A stretch of 34,170 bases of DNA, taken from Scatomorpha sp964535405. Its GTDB lineage: Bacteria; Bacillota; Clostridia; Oscillospirales; Oscillospiraceae. Both the position numbers and the translations under genes were made by a program. Each line of letters begins with the position of its first letter. Positions within the stretch are counted from its first letter, which is position 1. The notes beneath the pieces were generated by a model, which ran no database searches, was not told the DNA's origin, and saw only the letters and a list, made by a program, of their open reading frames with translations. The stretch is from contig CAZHUG010000020.1 of the NCBI GenBank assembly GCA_964535405.1, forward strand, positions 1 through 34,170. The letters run 5' to 3'. Shown here in pieces: positions 23,007-30,623 of the stretch.

Positions 23007-23852
23007 TCATTTAAATCGCCTTGCGGCTTGAACAACATGTGACGCGAGCACCGAGCTTGTCACTCCGCCCACTCCGCCGGGAACGGGGGTTATGGCTGAT
23101 ACGATTGGTTCAACTGCCGCAAAATCGACATCGCCGCACAGTATTCCGCCATCCATATTAACCCCGACATCAATTACAACCTGCCCGGCTGAGACATGTC
23201 CGGTACCTATGGTGCGCGCCTTTCCGACAGCGGCAACAATGATATCGGCATCACGACAAATCCTGGGTATATCCACTGTTTTCGTGTGGCAAACCGTAAC
23301 CGTCGCATTTCTGTTAATGAGCAGCAGTGACAGAGGACGCCCGATGACCAGGCTCCGCCCCACAACTGCAACGCGTTTGCCGGAGGGATCAATCTTGTAA
23401 TAATCCAGCAGCTCCATGACAGCCTGAGCTGTGCAGGGCACATAGCCCTCACCAGAGCCGGAATAAAGCCCGGACATGGAGCAGCTTGTCATTCCGTCAA
23501 TGTCCTTTTGAGGAGCGAGCGCCTCGGTTGCCACACGCTCATCAATATGCTTCGGCATAGGTCTGAACATGAGCACGCCATGAACCGAGTCATCAGCGTT
23601 CAGAGCCTCAATCTCATGGAGAAGTTCCTGCTGACTGATGCTTATCGGCAAGGAAACCCGCCGGACATCTATCGCGCAGTCTGACATGCGCTTTATTGCG
23701 CTGCGCTCATACGCAAGGTCATCCGGCCTCTCCCCTATTCTGAGGATTGCCAAAGTCGGAATAACACCTTGATTGCGCAGAGTCAATACCTCGCTAGCTA
23801 TTCGCTCATTAATTGATTTTGTTACCTCTGCACCTTTTAAAATCAAAGCCAT
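23007..23852 (-). CDS. folD: Methylene-THF dehydrogenase/methenyl-THF cyclohydrolase FolD
   Basis: FolD (281 residues) interconverts 5,10-methylene-, 5,10-methenyl- and 10-formyl-THF. The catalytic Lys (K54) sits in AYERSAIKRMSD; the central KDIDGMTSCSMSGLYSG and VVGRSLVIGRPLSLLLINRNATVTVCHTKT segments are the folate and NADP sites; GVGGVTSSVLASHVV near the end is the family signature. Its ATG shares one base with the stop of the formate channel gene, and fhs follows after 22 bases, so all three belong to one operon. Confidence 0.96.
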   Translation of the reverse strand: MALILKGAEVTKSINERIASEVLTLRNQGVIPTLAILRIGERPDDLAYERSAIKRMSDCAIDVRRVSLPISISQQELLHEIEALNADDSVHGVLMFRPMPKHIDERVATEALAPQKDIDGMTSCSMSGLYSGSGEGYVPCTAQAVMELLDYYKIDPSGKRVAVVGRSLVIGRPLSLLLINRNATVTVCHTKTVDIPRICRDADIIVAAVGKARTIGTGHVSAGQVVIDVGVNMDGGILCGDVDFAAVEPIVSAITPVPGGVGGVTSSVLASHVVQAARRFK

Positions 23853-24709
23853 TAATTATCCTCGTTATTTGTTTTCTTTAAATATGCCAGCCAATATGCT
23901 CCGGCAACGAGCACTCCGCCGCCTATCACGTTACCGAGCGTCACCGGCAATAAGTTTGCGGTCAACAGGCTTGACCAGCTCAAACCGTCGAGCGCCGCCT
24001 GAGAAAGACCGATTGAAATTGCGGCATCAGCAAAATCAGCTTTCGCAAAAATGCCCGCGGGAATGTAAAACATGTTCGCAACCGAGTGCTCGAAACCGGA
24101 GGTGACAAACATGCAAATCGGGAAAAATATCGCCAGTACTTTGCCCCCCGCGTCCTTCGCGCCTGTTGCAGCCCAAACAGCCAGGCATACAAGCCAGTTG
24201 CAGAGTATGCCCAGAATAAATGCGCGGCTGAAGGTCAGCGCAGTCTTAGAAGCGGCAATTTTGACTGTCAACGCACCCAGAAGTCCGGCACCGCTCTCGA
24301 GCAGTCCGCCGTTCACAGTCAGCCAAGCTACAAAAACCGAGCCTATAAAATTGCCGATATAGACAAACAGCCAATTTTTGAGCACTGCTCTGAGTCGTAC
24401 ACGTCCATCAAAAACACCTGTGAGCATCAAGCTGTTGCCGGTGAAGAGTTCCGCACCGCAAAGCACGACAAGTATTAGACCGCCTGCAAAAACTGCCCCG
24501 GCAAGAACACGCCCAAGGCCGTAAGTACCGGGATCTGCCAGAAGATTAAATGCAGCCATGTTTGATGCAAAGCCCGCAAACGCGATGTACGCTCCTGCAA
24601 GTACACCGAGCAAAACAAGTTTCCAGACCGGCAATGCCGCCTTCGCGGCGGCGCTGCCCGCACTTGCCTGTGCTATCTCTGCAGGGGTCAAGATAAATTT
24701 CGTGTCCAT
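23852..24709 (-). CDS. focA: Formate/nitrite channel (FocA/NirC family)
   Basis: A 285-residue membrane protein of the formate-nitrite transporter family, a pentameric channel with six spans per subunit. Family marks are LVLLGVLAGAYIAFAGF, GAELFTGNSLMLTG, VYIGNFIGSVFVAWL, ILCNWLVCLAVW, the pore-region GFEHSVANMFYIP (with the conserved His) and LGNVIGGGVLVAGAYW. Because folD and fhs follow directly, formate is a likelier substrate than nitrite or hydrosulfide. The ATG at 24709 has GGGGTGG just upstream; an in-frame GTG at 24721 is possible but has no ribosome-binding site. Confidence 0.92.
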   Translation of the reverse strand: MDTKFILTPAEIAQASAGSAAAKAALPVWKLVLLGVLAGAYIAFAGFASNMAAFNLLADPGTYGLGRVLAGAVFAGGLILVVLCGAELFTGNSLMLTGVFDGRVRLRAVLKNWLFVYIGNFIGSVFVAWLTVNGGLLESGAGLLGALTVKIAASKTALTFSRAFILGILCNWLVCLAVWAATGAKDAGGKVLAIFFPICMFVTSGFEHSVANMFYIPAGIFAKADFADAAISIGLSQAALDGLSWSSLLTANLLPVTLGNVIGGGVLVAGAYWLAYLKKTNNEDN

Positions 24710-24783
24710 AGTCCACCCCACGCGCTTTTATTTATAAGGATAGAATATACTGTTTCTCAGCCAAAGTAAATATATAGGAACTT

Positions 24784-24813
24784 AGAAAGCTGCCAGTTTT
24801 ATGGCAGCTTTCT
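24784..24813 (-). terminator. Terminator after panE
   Basis: A perfect 12-bp stem (24784-24795 with 24802-24813) and a six-base loop lie 20 bases after the panE stop. On the minus strand the arm ends in TTTCT followed by AAG, so the U tract is short. Confidence 0.75.
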
Positions 24814-24833
24814 AGTCATTTTGCTATCTTTCT

Positions 24834-25751
24834 TCAGTAAAGCTGTTCTTTTGCGTGAATTAAATTAGTAACAAGGGCGTTCAGGGGTGCTTCCATGCCA
24901 AGCTTAGCTGCCTCGGAAACTGCTGCACCGTTTATTCTGTCCACCTCTGTCAAGCGCTTATTTGATACATCTGCCAGCATGGATGCGCGGTTGTCACCCG
25001 TCACCAGTGCCACGTCAAGGACATTTTCAAACATTTCCTCAAACTCAAAGCTCATGCCCGCGGCATTTGCAACTGCTACAGCCTCCTTCACCAGCGCATG
25101 GGATACTGCTTTGGCGTAAGGGTTATTTGCGATACATTGGTTTGTCTCGTCAAGCAGCGCACAGATCGGGTTAATTCCAATATTTACAAACAATTTGCTC
25201 CACACCAGCTCCCTGACGTCAGGCGTCAGCTCGACCTCCGGCACGCCGCCCTCTATCATGACCTTAGCCACAAGCTCTGCTCTGCTCTGGTCAACTGTCA
25301 GGCAGCCCAAATGTGTCGGCCCCTGACCCTTGTGAAGCACATGCCCTGGCCCGGCTACTATAGCGCCGCCGGAGCTGGTTCCAAGAACTATCTGCTCCTC
25401 AGGAACAAATTTTACAATTTCATCGGCGTTGCCATAGCCGTTTTGCAGGGATAAAACCACTGTAGCAGGGCCGATTAGAGATTTGTTTGCAGTCAGAGCT
25501 GCGGCACTCTGATATCCTTTCGTGAGCAAAATCAGCAGATCAGTCGGCTCACACCCTGTGGTATCGATGGTCGCAGAGAGATTTTTATATATCTTTGTGG
25601 TTCCGTCCAGATGAACAAACTCAAGACCGCGCTCGTTTATGGCATCGACATGAGCCTTTACCACGTCAACAAGCAAAACCTCGTTATGCTCGCAGAGGTA
25701 GGTTGCATAAATGCAGCCCATCGCGCCCGCGCCTACTATTGCTATTTTCAT
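24834..25751 (-). CDS. panE: 2-dehydropantoate 2-reductase PanE
   Basis: A 305-residue ketopantoate reductase (ApbA/PanE family) that uses NADPH to make D-pantoate. The Rossmann loop is IAIVGAGAMGCIYATYL at the N-terminus; KGYQSAAAL, VLSLQNGYGNADEI and the catalytic-Lys region VWSKLFVNIGINPICALL follow; the C-terminal helical domain holds SMLADVSNKRLTEVDRINGA. It lies 12 bases downstream of the cyclase-family gene, and panB is two genes upstream, so the ketopantoate-to-pantoate step is in one operon. Some family members act on other 2-oxoacids, but the panB context makes the pantoate role likely. Confidence 0.92.
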   Translation of the reverse strand: MKIAIVGAGAMGCIYATYLCEHNEVLLVDVVKAHVDAINERGLEFVHLDGTTKIYKNLSATIDTTGCEPTDLLILLTKGYQSAAALTANKSLIGPATVVLSLQNGYGNADEIVKFVPEEQIVLGTSSGGAIVAGPGHVLHKGQGPTHLGCLTVDQSRAELVAKVMIEGGVPEVELTPDVRELVWSKLFVNIGINPICALLDETNQCIANNPYAKAVSHALVKEAVAVANAAGMSFEFEEMFENVLDVALVTGDNRASMLADVSNKRLTEVDRINGAAVSEAAKLGMEAPLNALVTNLIHAKEQLY

Positions 25752-25763
25752 CTCAGTTCTCCT

Positions 25764-26462
25764 CTATTCTTCGATCTCGACGATGATATTGCAGATTGTT
25801 GCGTCTCCTCTGATTCTTATAGGCGAGCAGTAGGCCTTAAGAAGCTTCTTGCCGATGATCGGCTCGGGATTAATATCCTCATAGACCAAAATGGTGTGGT
25901 TAGGCAGATCCGGGTTCAGAAACGCCTTATGTGTACGGAAACCGTTTTTCTGACCGTTTGCTATGTTTTCAATTGACATCGTGTCGATGCCGACAGCCTT
26001 GATTTTCGGAAGCTCAACGCGAATCCATTCTGCAGCCTCGGGGGAAACCGCAGGGAAATTGTTTGCATAGGTCATGAAATCGCTGCCGCGATGAGGCCAG
26101 TAGTTTGTGTTGAAAAACAGTGCGTCGGCTTCATATATCTCGTCGCCATGAGCCTTTATATCCTCGATTGTGATCAGATAGTTATCGCCTTCGGCAGGAA
26201 CATTCACCAAAACCGGATGCTCGTAAACAAAGCTCTCGGTCGGCACCGCCTCAAGGTTATCCATCTTCGGAGTATCCCCGCCCATATAGTGCCAGGGAGC
26301 ATCGACGTGTGTGCCGGCGTGCAGATAGGTCGTTAGAACTGAGCCGTTCCAGTCAGCGCCGGCGAGCAGATCCTCACGCAAAAACAGTTCCGTCTCAGGA
26401 AGTCCGGGGTAAACGGGCATTCCGGGATAAACAGGATAGCCTATTTCAACGTATTTCTTCAT
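25764..26462 (-). CDS. Cyclase-family metal-dependent hydrolase (kynurenine formamidase-like)
   Basis: A 232-residue protein of the cyclase family (Pfam Cyclase; bacterial KynB, isatin hydrolase and related enzymes). The metal-binding HxGTHxDxPxH motif is complete: H48, H52, D54 and H58 in LHAGTHVDAPWHY. Downstream, ALFFNTNYWPHRGSDF and KAVGIDTMSIENI are typical. Such enzymes hydrolyse amide or lactone bonds using Mn or Zn. Its position between panB and panE, with 12 and 23 base gaps and its own AAAGGAG site, ties it to pantoate metabolism or to a pathway using ketopantoate; kynurenine formamidase activity is not supported by any tryptophan-catabolism gene here. Exact substrate unknown. Confidence 0.87.
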   Translation of the reverse strand: MKKYVEIGYPVYPGMPVYPGLPETELFLREDLLAGADWNGSVLTTYLHAGTHVDAPWHYMGGDTPKMDNLEAVPTESFVYEHPVLVNVPAEGDNYLITIEDIKAHGDEIYEADALFFNTNYWPHRGSDFMTYANNFPAVSPEAAEWIRVELPKIKAVGIDTMSIENIANGQKNGFRTHKAFLNPDLPNHTILVYEDINPEPIIGKKLLKAYCSPIRIRGDATICNIIVEIEE

Positions 26463-26485
26463 AGTAAAGCTCCTTTATATTTTTA

Positions 26486-27319
26486 TTAGTCCAGCTTCGG
26501 AATTTCCACTTTTTTATTGAAAGAATACTCCTCCGTTGGGAACGCGCCCGACAGGGTCTCCTCGTGGAAAAGATTCAGACCATCAACCATGGCCGAGCGA
26601 ATATGCGCAAAGTGTTTGACAAACTTGGGCTTGAAGTCGCCATACATGTCCAGCATGTCCTGAAGCACAAGAACCTGGCAATCTACATGCGGGCCTGCTC
26701 CGATTCCGAGGATGGGAACACTTACAGACTCGGTTAGGGCCTTCGCAACAACGCTTGGCACGCATTCAAGCACGATTGAAAATACCCCCGCGGCTTCCAG
26801 TGCCTTGGCGTCCTCGATAAGCTGTTTTGCGCCCTCGGGAGTTCCGCCCTGAACCTTGAAGCCTCCAAATGAAGTTGCCGACTGAGGCGTGAGTCCGATA
26901 TGACCCATGACAGGAATTCCAACATCAACCATGCGCTTGATTGTGGCTGCCATGTTGACCCCGCCTTCAAGCTTGATGCTGTCGCAGTTTGTCTCCATGA
27001 GCAGACGGCAGGCACTGCGTATGGCCTGCTCCGGTCCCTCCTGATAAGAGCCAAAGGGCAGATCGCCTACGATAAAAGTATTCGGAGCACCCTTAACGAC
27101 CGGGCGGGTGTGGTGTATCATGTCCTCCATGGTTACACCGACTGTGCTTTGATAGCCAAGCATAGTCATGCCGAGGGAATCGCCCACGAGAATGACCTCA
27201 ACCTCGCTCTGGTCAACGATGCTCGCCATAGTGTAGTCATATGCCGTGACATATGCAAATTTACGGCCTTCTTCCTTGTACTTCTTAAAGTCCAAAACCG
27301 TCATTTTCTTTTTTGCCAT
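26486..27319 (-). CDS. panB: 3-methyl-2-oxobutanoate hydroxymethyltransferase PanB
   Basis: PanB (277 residues) makes ketopantoate from 2-oxoisovalerate using 5,10-methylene-THF, the first step of pantothenate synthesis. The TIM-barrel signatures are KFAYVTAYDYTMA, VILVGDSLGMTMLGYQ, TVGVTMEDMIHHTRPVV, GDLPFGSYQ, KLEGGVNM, MGHIGLTPQSATSFGGFKVQG and LECVPSVVAKALTES with the catalytic Glu. The size is normal. It uses methylene-THF, the product of the neighbouring folD system. panC and panD are absent from this window. Confidence 0.96.
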   Translation of the reverse strand: MAKKKMTVLDFKKYKEEGRKFAYVTAYDYTMASIVDQSEVEVILVGDSLGMTMLGYQSTVGVTMEDMIHHTRPVVKGAPNTFIVGDLPFGSYQEGPEQAIRSACRLLMETNCDSIKLEGGVNMAATIKRMVDVGIPVMGHIGLTPQSATSFGGFKVQGGTPEGAKQLIEDAKALEAAGVFSIVLECVPSVVAKALTESVSVPILGIGAGPHVDCQVLVLQDMLDMYGDFKPKFVKHFAHIRSAMVDGLNLFHEETLSGAFPTEEYSFNKKVEIPKLD

Positions 27320-27352
27320 AATGAACTCTCCTTTGTATACATTGTTGATATA

Positions 27353-27363
27353 GTGGTATGACT
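27353..27363. promoter_or_regulatory. Candidate FadR-type operator near the panB start point
   Basis: GTGGTATGACT lies about 6-16 bases downstream of the predicted panB transcription start. It contains GT-ATG-AC, the GTnnnAC core common to FadR-subfamily operators. A second copy of GTGGTATGA is at 27490-27498 on the regulator side. Confidence 0.4.
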
Positions 27364-27375
27364 TCTCTTAAAATA

Positions 27376-27403
27376 ATTATATTCAATTTTGGCATATTGT
27401 CAA
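27376..27403 (-). promoter_or_regulatory. Sigma-A promoter of panB operon
   Basis: On the minus strand, a perfect TTGACA (27398-27403), a 16-bp spacer and a perfect TATAAT (27376-27381) lie about 55 bases before the panB start. This is the strongest promoter match in the window. Confidence 0.8.
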
Positions 27404-27489
27404 TTAGAACTTCATTTGTTCATAATGTTTTGGCGAATCGTTCATATTTCTGCTGCTGTTTTTATTAATTTTACACTTGTCAGAAACGG

Positions 27490-27498
27490 GTGGTATGA
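27490..27498. promoter_or_regulatory. Second copy of GTGGTATGA
   Basis: An exact nine-base direct repeat of the site at 27353, lying about 65 bases upstream of the predicted regulator start point. It overlaps a possible second promoter (TTTACA 27470-27475, 18-bp spacer, TATGAT 27494-27499). Here the final AC of the GTnnnAC core is AT. Confidence 0.3.
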
Positions 27499-27527
27499 TG
27501 TCGTTAAAATATTATTGTACTTTTCTC

Positions 27528-27556
27528 TTGCTTTATCGCCCTGCTTTGTATAGAAT
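27528..27556 (+). promoter_or_regulatory. Sigma-A promoter of the GntR/FadR regulator
   Basis: TTGCTT (27528-27533), a 17-bp spacer and TAGAAT (27551-27556) precede the regulator start with a leader of about 30 bases that contains the CAGGAGA ribosome-binding site. Confidence 0.6.
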
Positions 27557-27593
27557 GTTAATTATAAATACGCAGTACGACAGGAGAATCCGG

Positions 27594-28316
27594 ATGAATA
27601 TTCAACCACTTTCAACTCAAATTGCTGAAAAGCTGGAAAACATAATACTCAAAGGCGACATATATTTCCCGGGACAGCAGCTCCCTAACGAACGCGAGCT
27701 TTCCGATCTGCTTGGCGCAAGCAGATCCACAATCCGCGAGGCGATAAAGCAACTTGTCGCCCGTGACATGCTTACGATACGACGTGGAGTCGGCACGTTT
27801 GTGTCTGAACACCCCGGCGTTATTCGCGATCCCCTCGGCATTGATTCTGTGCCGGACGCCGCCTCAGTGCTCTCCGACTGGTATCGCGTGCGCATGGCGC
27901 TTGAGGGCGAGGCAATGGAGATGGTTGCTGCAAATGCCTCAGATGAGGAGCTCAGGCATATCCGGGAGCTAATGCTTGAGGAGGAACGCCAGATAGAAAA
28001 TGCGCTCAACGCAGATTATTTGAATGTTGATCAGAGTTTTCATTGCGCATTAGCCAGAGCCACACATAATGTAATCATGGAACGACTCATTCCCTCGCTC
28101 CATGCGACAGTATATTATGATTTAGTTAAGAGTCTCTACAGCAAATTAAGGCCACGTTACGACTTAAACGCCATTGATTCACACAAGCTTATTGTGAATC
28201 ATCTCCAGCGACGGGACGGCAGTGCGGCTAATGTCGCCATGCGCTATCACATGCTAAGAGCAATAGATGATATACGTTCAATATCATCCACAAAACCGGA
28301 GGATGCCGAAAACTGA
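27594..28316 (+). CDS. GntR-family regulator, FadR/FCD subfamily
   Basis: A 240-residue repressor-type protein. The winged helix-turn-helix (about 5-72) shows LPNERELSDLLGASRSTIREAIK and GVGTFV; the C-terminal FCD ligand domain (about 92-225) carries the metal-site pattern D146, H150, H197 and H219. FCD regulators usually bind small carboxylates. It is divergent from panB-cyclase-panE and most likely controls that operon and itself; ketopantoate, pantoate or a related hydroxy/oxo acid is a reasonable ligand guess. I use the ATG at 27594 after CAGGAGA; the longer frame from 27477 passes through the promoter. Confidence 0.9.
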   Translation: MNIQPLSTQIAEKLENIILKGDIYFPGQQLPNERELSDLLGASRSTIREAIKQLVARDMLTIRRGVGTFVSEHPGVIRDPLGIDSVPDAASVLSDWYRVRMALEGEAMEMVAANASDEELRHIRELMLEEERQIENALNADYLNVDQSFHCALARATHNVIMERLIPSLHATVYYDLVKSLYSKLRPRYDLNAIDSHKLIVNHLQRRDGSAANVAMRYHMLRAIDDIRSISSTKPEDAEN

Positions 28317-28325
28317 ATTGGAAAC

Positions 28326-28365
28326 AAAAAGATGAGCCCACAACATTGTTGGGCTCATCTTTTTT
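28326..28365. terminator. Bidirectional terminator after the regulator gene
   Basis: A long inverted repeat (outer arms about 28326-28340 and 28351-28365) with AAAAAGATGAGCCCA on one side and its complement ending in TTTTTT on the other. It serves the converging regulator and Cys-rich protein genes. Confidence 0.88.
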
Positions 28366-28369
28366 GCTT

Positions 28370-28639
28370 TTAGATATCCAAATCTTCGACCTCGTCAACA
28401 GAATCATCGGCTTTTATGACCGGTGTATCAGACCCAACCGCGCCATACGCCCCAGGACTGTCCGCACTATCCGGGTTGGACGCACAGCAGCAGTCGCAGT
28501 CTTCATCATCGTGTGCACAGGGTTTCATCTTGGATTTCAGATAGATTATCGAGGCCGCTGCGGCGGCAAGTAAAACAAATTTTAAAAAAACATGCTTTTT
28601 TGGTTTAGATTCACAGCAACAACTATTTTTCTCCATCAT
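28370..28639 (-). CDS. Small Cys-rich single-span membrane protein, unknown function
   Basis: An 89-residue protein I do not recognise. Residues 1-15 contain SCCCES and KPKKH, residues 17-36 form one hydrophobic span (FLKFVLLAAAAASIIYLK), and the outer or inner tail has PCAHDDEDCDCCCASNP followed by an acidic C-terminus. Seven or more cysteines in two clusters on either side of the span, with acidic residues, suggest metal or redox binding, but this is only inference. Reality as a gene is supported by an AAGGAGG ribosome-binding site and by the terminator placed just after the stop. It lies between the pan regulator and the AcnX genes. Confidence 0.62.
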   Translation of the reverse strand: MMEKNSCCCESKPKKHVFLKFVLLAAAAASIIYLKSKMKPCAHDDEDCDCCCASNPDSADSPGAYGAVGSDTPVIKADDSVDEVEDLDI

Positions 28640-28762
28640 ACGCGCCTCCTTGGATGCATGTCATTATTATTAGCCATACGAGCCGAGAAAATGCGTTTGA
28701 AAGAAATAATTGCAATATTATCAATACATGAATTTTAAGAATACGGGGGGAATGGGCAGGGC

Positions 28763-29206
28763 TTACTCTACCGTCACTCTGCCATCATCTGAGACGCTTA
28801 TCGTCATCCCGTCCTTGACGTAGCTTAGAAACTCATCGCCGAGTCTATCAACAACAGGCATATCCGCGGATGTCCAGTTTGCCGCAAGAATAGCTCCGGA
28901 GGCGGCAAGGCTGTCAATACTCATAGAAAACAGCATGCAGGCTGGCTGATTGTTCGTTGCGCAGGCCGTATACAGAACCATTCCGCCGGTTGTTGAACCA
29001 ATTGTCTGCGGCAGGCACAGAGCTTTGCCCTTCATCGGCTTCTTATAGAGGTCGGGATTATTCTGATCGCCGCATTTGACCTTTTTATCGCCAAACATCA
29101 TCGCCATTTGAAAGCTGGCAAGAGTGTTGAATCCGCCATGGGAGACGAGCGCCTCGGCGGTACAGCTGCCGCCGACTACAGGCCGACCTTGAAAAACTTT
29201 TGCCAT
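28763..29206 (-). CDS. Aconitase X small (swivel) subunit, DUF126
   Basis: A 147-residue swivel domain of aconitase X type (DUF126). Recognisable segments are the N-terminal FQGRPVVGGSCTAEALVS, LCLPQTIGSTTGGMVLY with the conserved Ser of the GST loop that acts in the active site, and NWTSADMPVVDRLGDEF. It forms the second subunit of the two-chain AcnX encoded immediately upstream. Its ATG shares one base with the large-subunit stop codon (TAATG), preceded by AGGAGG, so translation is coupled. Archaeal relatives are phosphomevalonate dehydratases and some bacterial ones act on cis-3-hydroxyproline; the substrate here is unknown. Confidence 0.9.
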   Translation of the reverse strand: MAKVFQGRPVVGGSCTAEALVSHGGFNTLASFQMAMMFGDKKVKCGDQNNPDLYKKPMKGKALCLPQTIGSTTGGMVLYTACATNNQPACMLFSMSIDSLAASGAILAANWTSADMPVVDRLGDEFLSYVKDGMTISVSDDGRVTVE

Positions 29207-30486
29207 TATATCGCACCTCCTGTTATTTTACGCAGTATCTCATCCTCCGTGTAGAACCTTGCAGTCGTATATGTGCGCAGCTTGTTTGAGCAGGTTATGA
29301 CAGGCATTTTTCCGGACAAGGGATTATTCATATACATCAGCGGGCAGATGTAAGAGAGAACCACGCCGGTCTTCTCAAGCCGCTTCCAGTCCCATGTACC
29401 CTTAAACGCCTTCACCACTGCAGGCGCTGCCGTGAAAACCGTCGGCACAGTGACCTCAGCCTTGCAATTTGCCTTCAGAGCGTCCTCCACCCTGTCCGTC
29501 CAGCTCTTGAGTTGTTCCATAGTGAGATGCGGGCAGCCGATGAAGCAGAGCTTCGGCTCGGCATCTAGATCTTTCCAGACACAGGGGTAGCCGGCCTGAA
29601 CCCTTTGGAGCTCTGCATCGTCTATGACATATACAGGCGCACCCTCGCGTATGAGACTCTCACCCTGCTCCACAGCCTCCGGCGTCAAGTTCTCAATGTG
29701 ATACAGGCCAACTGCACCATTTGACGCTGTGGCGGCACCGAAGTCCTTCAGATAAGCGGTCGTCTCGGCGTTTAATTCAGCGCCGAGCCACTTATCCAGC
29801 CCCTTTATGTACGGCACCTGCTCCATAACCTTCATGCCGATTGCTGAACCCAAAAGCTGAGCCTCCGGCTTTTTCTCGGTTTTAAGCTCAATGATCCAAT
29901 CAGCCCGGCGGCCGTCATCGGTGAGCAGCCCGAAGTGTGGCACAAAGCCTGCGATAGATCCCATGAGTTCAAGCATTCCCGAGTTGCGGTTGCATCTGGC
30001 ACCGAGTACACTGTTTGCATAAACAACTGCAGATGACTCAGCCCAGGAGAGGACTTCCCCCTTGTTTGGTTTATTGCCTACCTCGTCGAGATAGCAGGCG
30101 CACGTGAAGGCGTCCGGGGACATCAGCCCCAGCTTATCCAGTTGCTTTTCGTAGCGCTTCTGCTGCGAATACATTATGGTCTTGAACACAATGTCCTGCA
30201 AGAAATTTGACGGAACGTTTTTGTCCAGAGGCAGAGGGTCTGCCGAGAACTTCTGCGCTGACAGCGCTCCGGCCTCAATAAGCTGATCGTAGAGGTCATA
30301 CACCGGCTTCATAACCCCGATACCGAAGCTAATCACGGTGTGACCATACTCACTCGTGACCGGCACCATCTTATCCGCCCCGAAGGTCTCGCCATACATC
30401 ACTAAGGATTTAGTGATCTTAGCCATGACCTCGCCCTTGTCCCCGTTTAGCAGCGACTGCTGCTCCGCAGTAAGTTGCATACTCAA
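29206..30486 (-). CDS. Aconitase X large (catalytic) subunit, DUF521
   Basis: A protein of about 426 residues of the aconitase X catalytic family, an Fe-S dehydratase. Conserved segments include the N-terminal LTAEQQSLLNG, VMYGETFGADKMVPVTS, CACYLDEVGNKP, YANSVLGARCNRNSG, GFVPHFGLLTDDGRRA and ICPLMYMNNPLSGKMPVITCSNKLRTYT, with Cys residues positioned to hold the cluster. An exact start is uncertain: AGGAGG is seven bases before a TTG at 30486 and 13 before an ATG at 30480, while the ATG at 30492 is too close and a longer frame reaches 30534. I favour 30486 or 30480. No proline-catabolism or mevalonate gene is nearby, so the substrate is open. Confidence 0.9.
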   Translation of the reverse strand: MSMQLTAEQQSLLNGDKGEVMAKITKSLVMYGETFGADKMVPVTSEYGHTVISFGIGVMKPVYDLYDQLIEAGALSAQKFSADPLPLDKNVPSNFLQDIVFKTIMYSQQKRYEKQLDKLGLMSPDAFTCACYLDEVGNKPNKGEVLSWAESSAVVYANSVLGARCNRNSGMLELMGSIAGFVPHFGLLTDDGRRADWIIELKTEKKPEAQLLGSAIGMKVMEQVPYIKGLDKWLGAELNAETTAYLKDFGAATASNGAVGLYHIENLTPEAVEQGESLIREGAPVYVIDDAELQRVQAGYPCVWKDLDAEPKLCFIGCPHLTMEQLKSWTDRVEDALKANCKAEVTVPTVFTAAPAVVKAFKGTWDWKRLEKTGVVLSYICPLMYMNNPLSGKMPVITCSNKLRTYTTARFYTEDEILRKITGGAI

Positions 30487-30583
30487 AGCCATTCCTCCTA
30501 ATATTATTGTGATATCTTTAACGTGTTTTGACACGAAGATAACGCTCTGTCAACAGCTGCCGTCCTATATGAGTATATGATAA

Positions 30584-30615
30584 ATCCGGGCGGACTTATT
30601 AAAGCCCACCCGGAT
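30584..30615 (-). terminator. Terminator after ftsZ
   Basis: On the minus strand a 14-bp stem with G-U pairs (30584-30597 with 30602-30615) and a four-base loop begins eight bases after the ftsZ stop. The following TTATCATAT is only a weak U tract. Confidence 0.65.
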
Positions 30616-30623
30616 ATAAGGAG

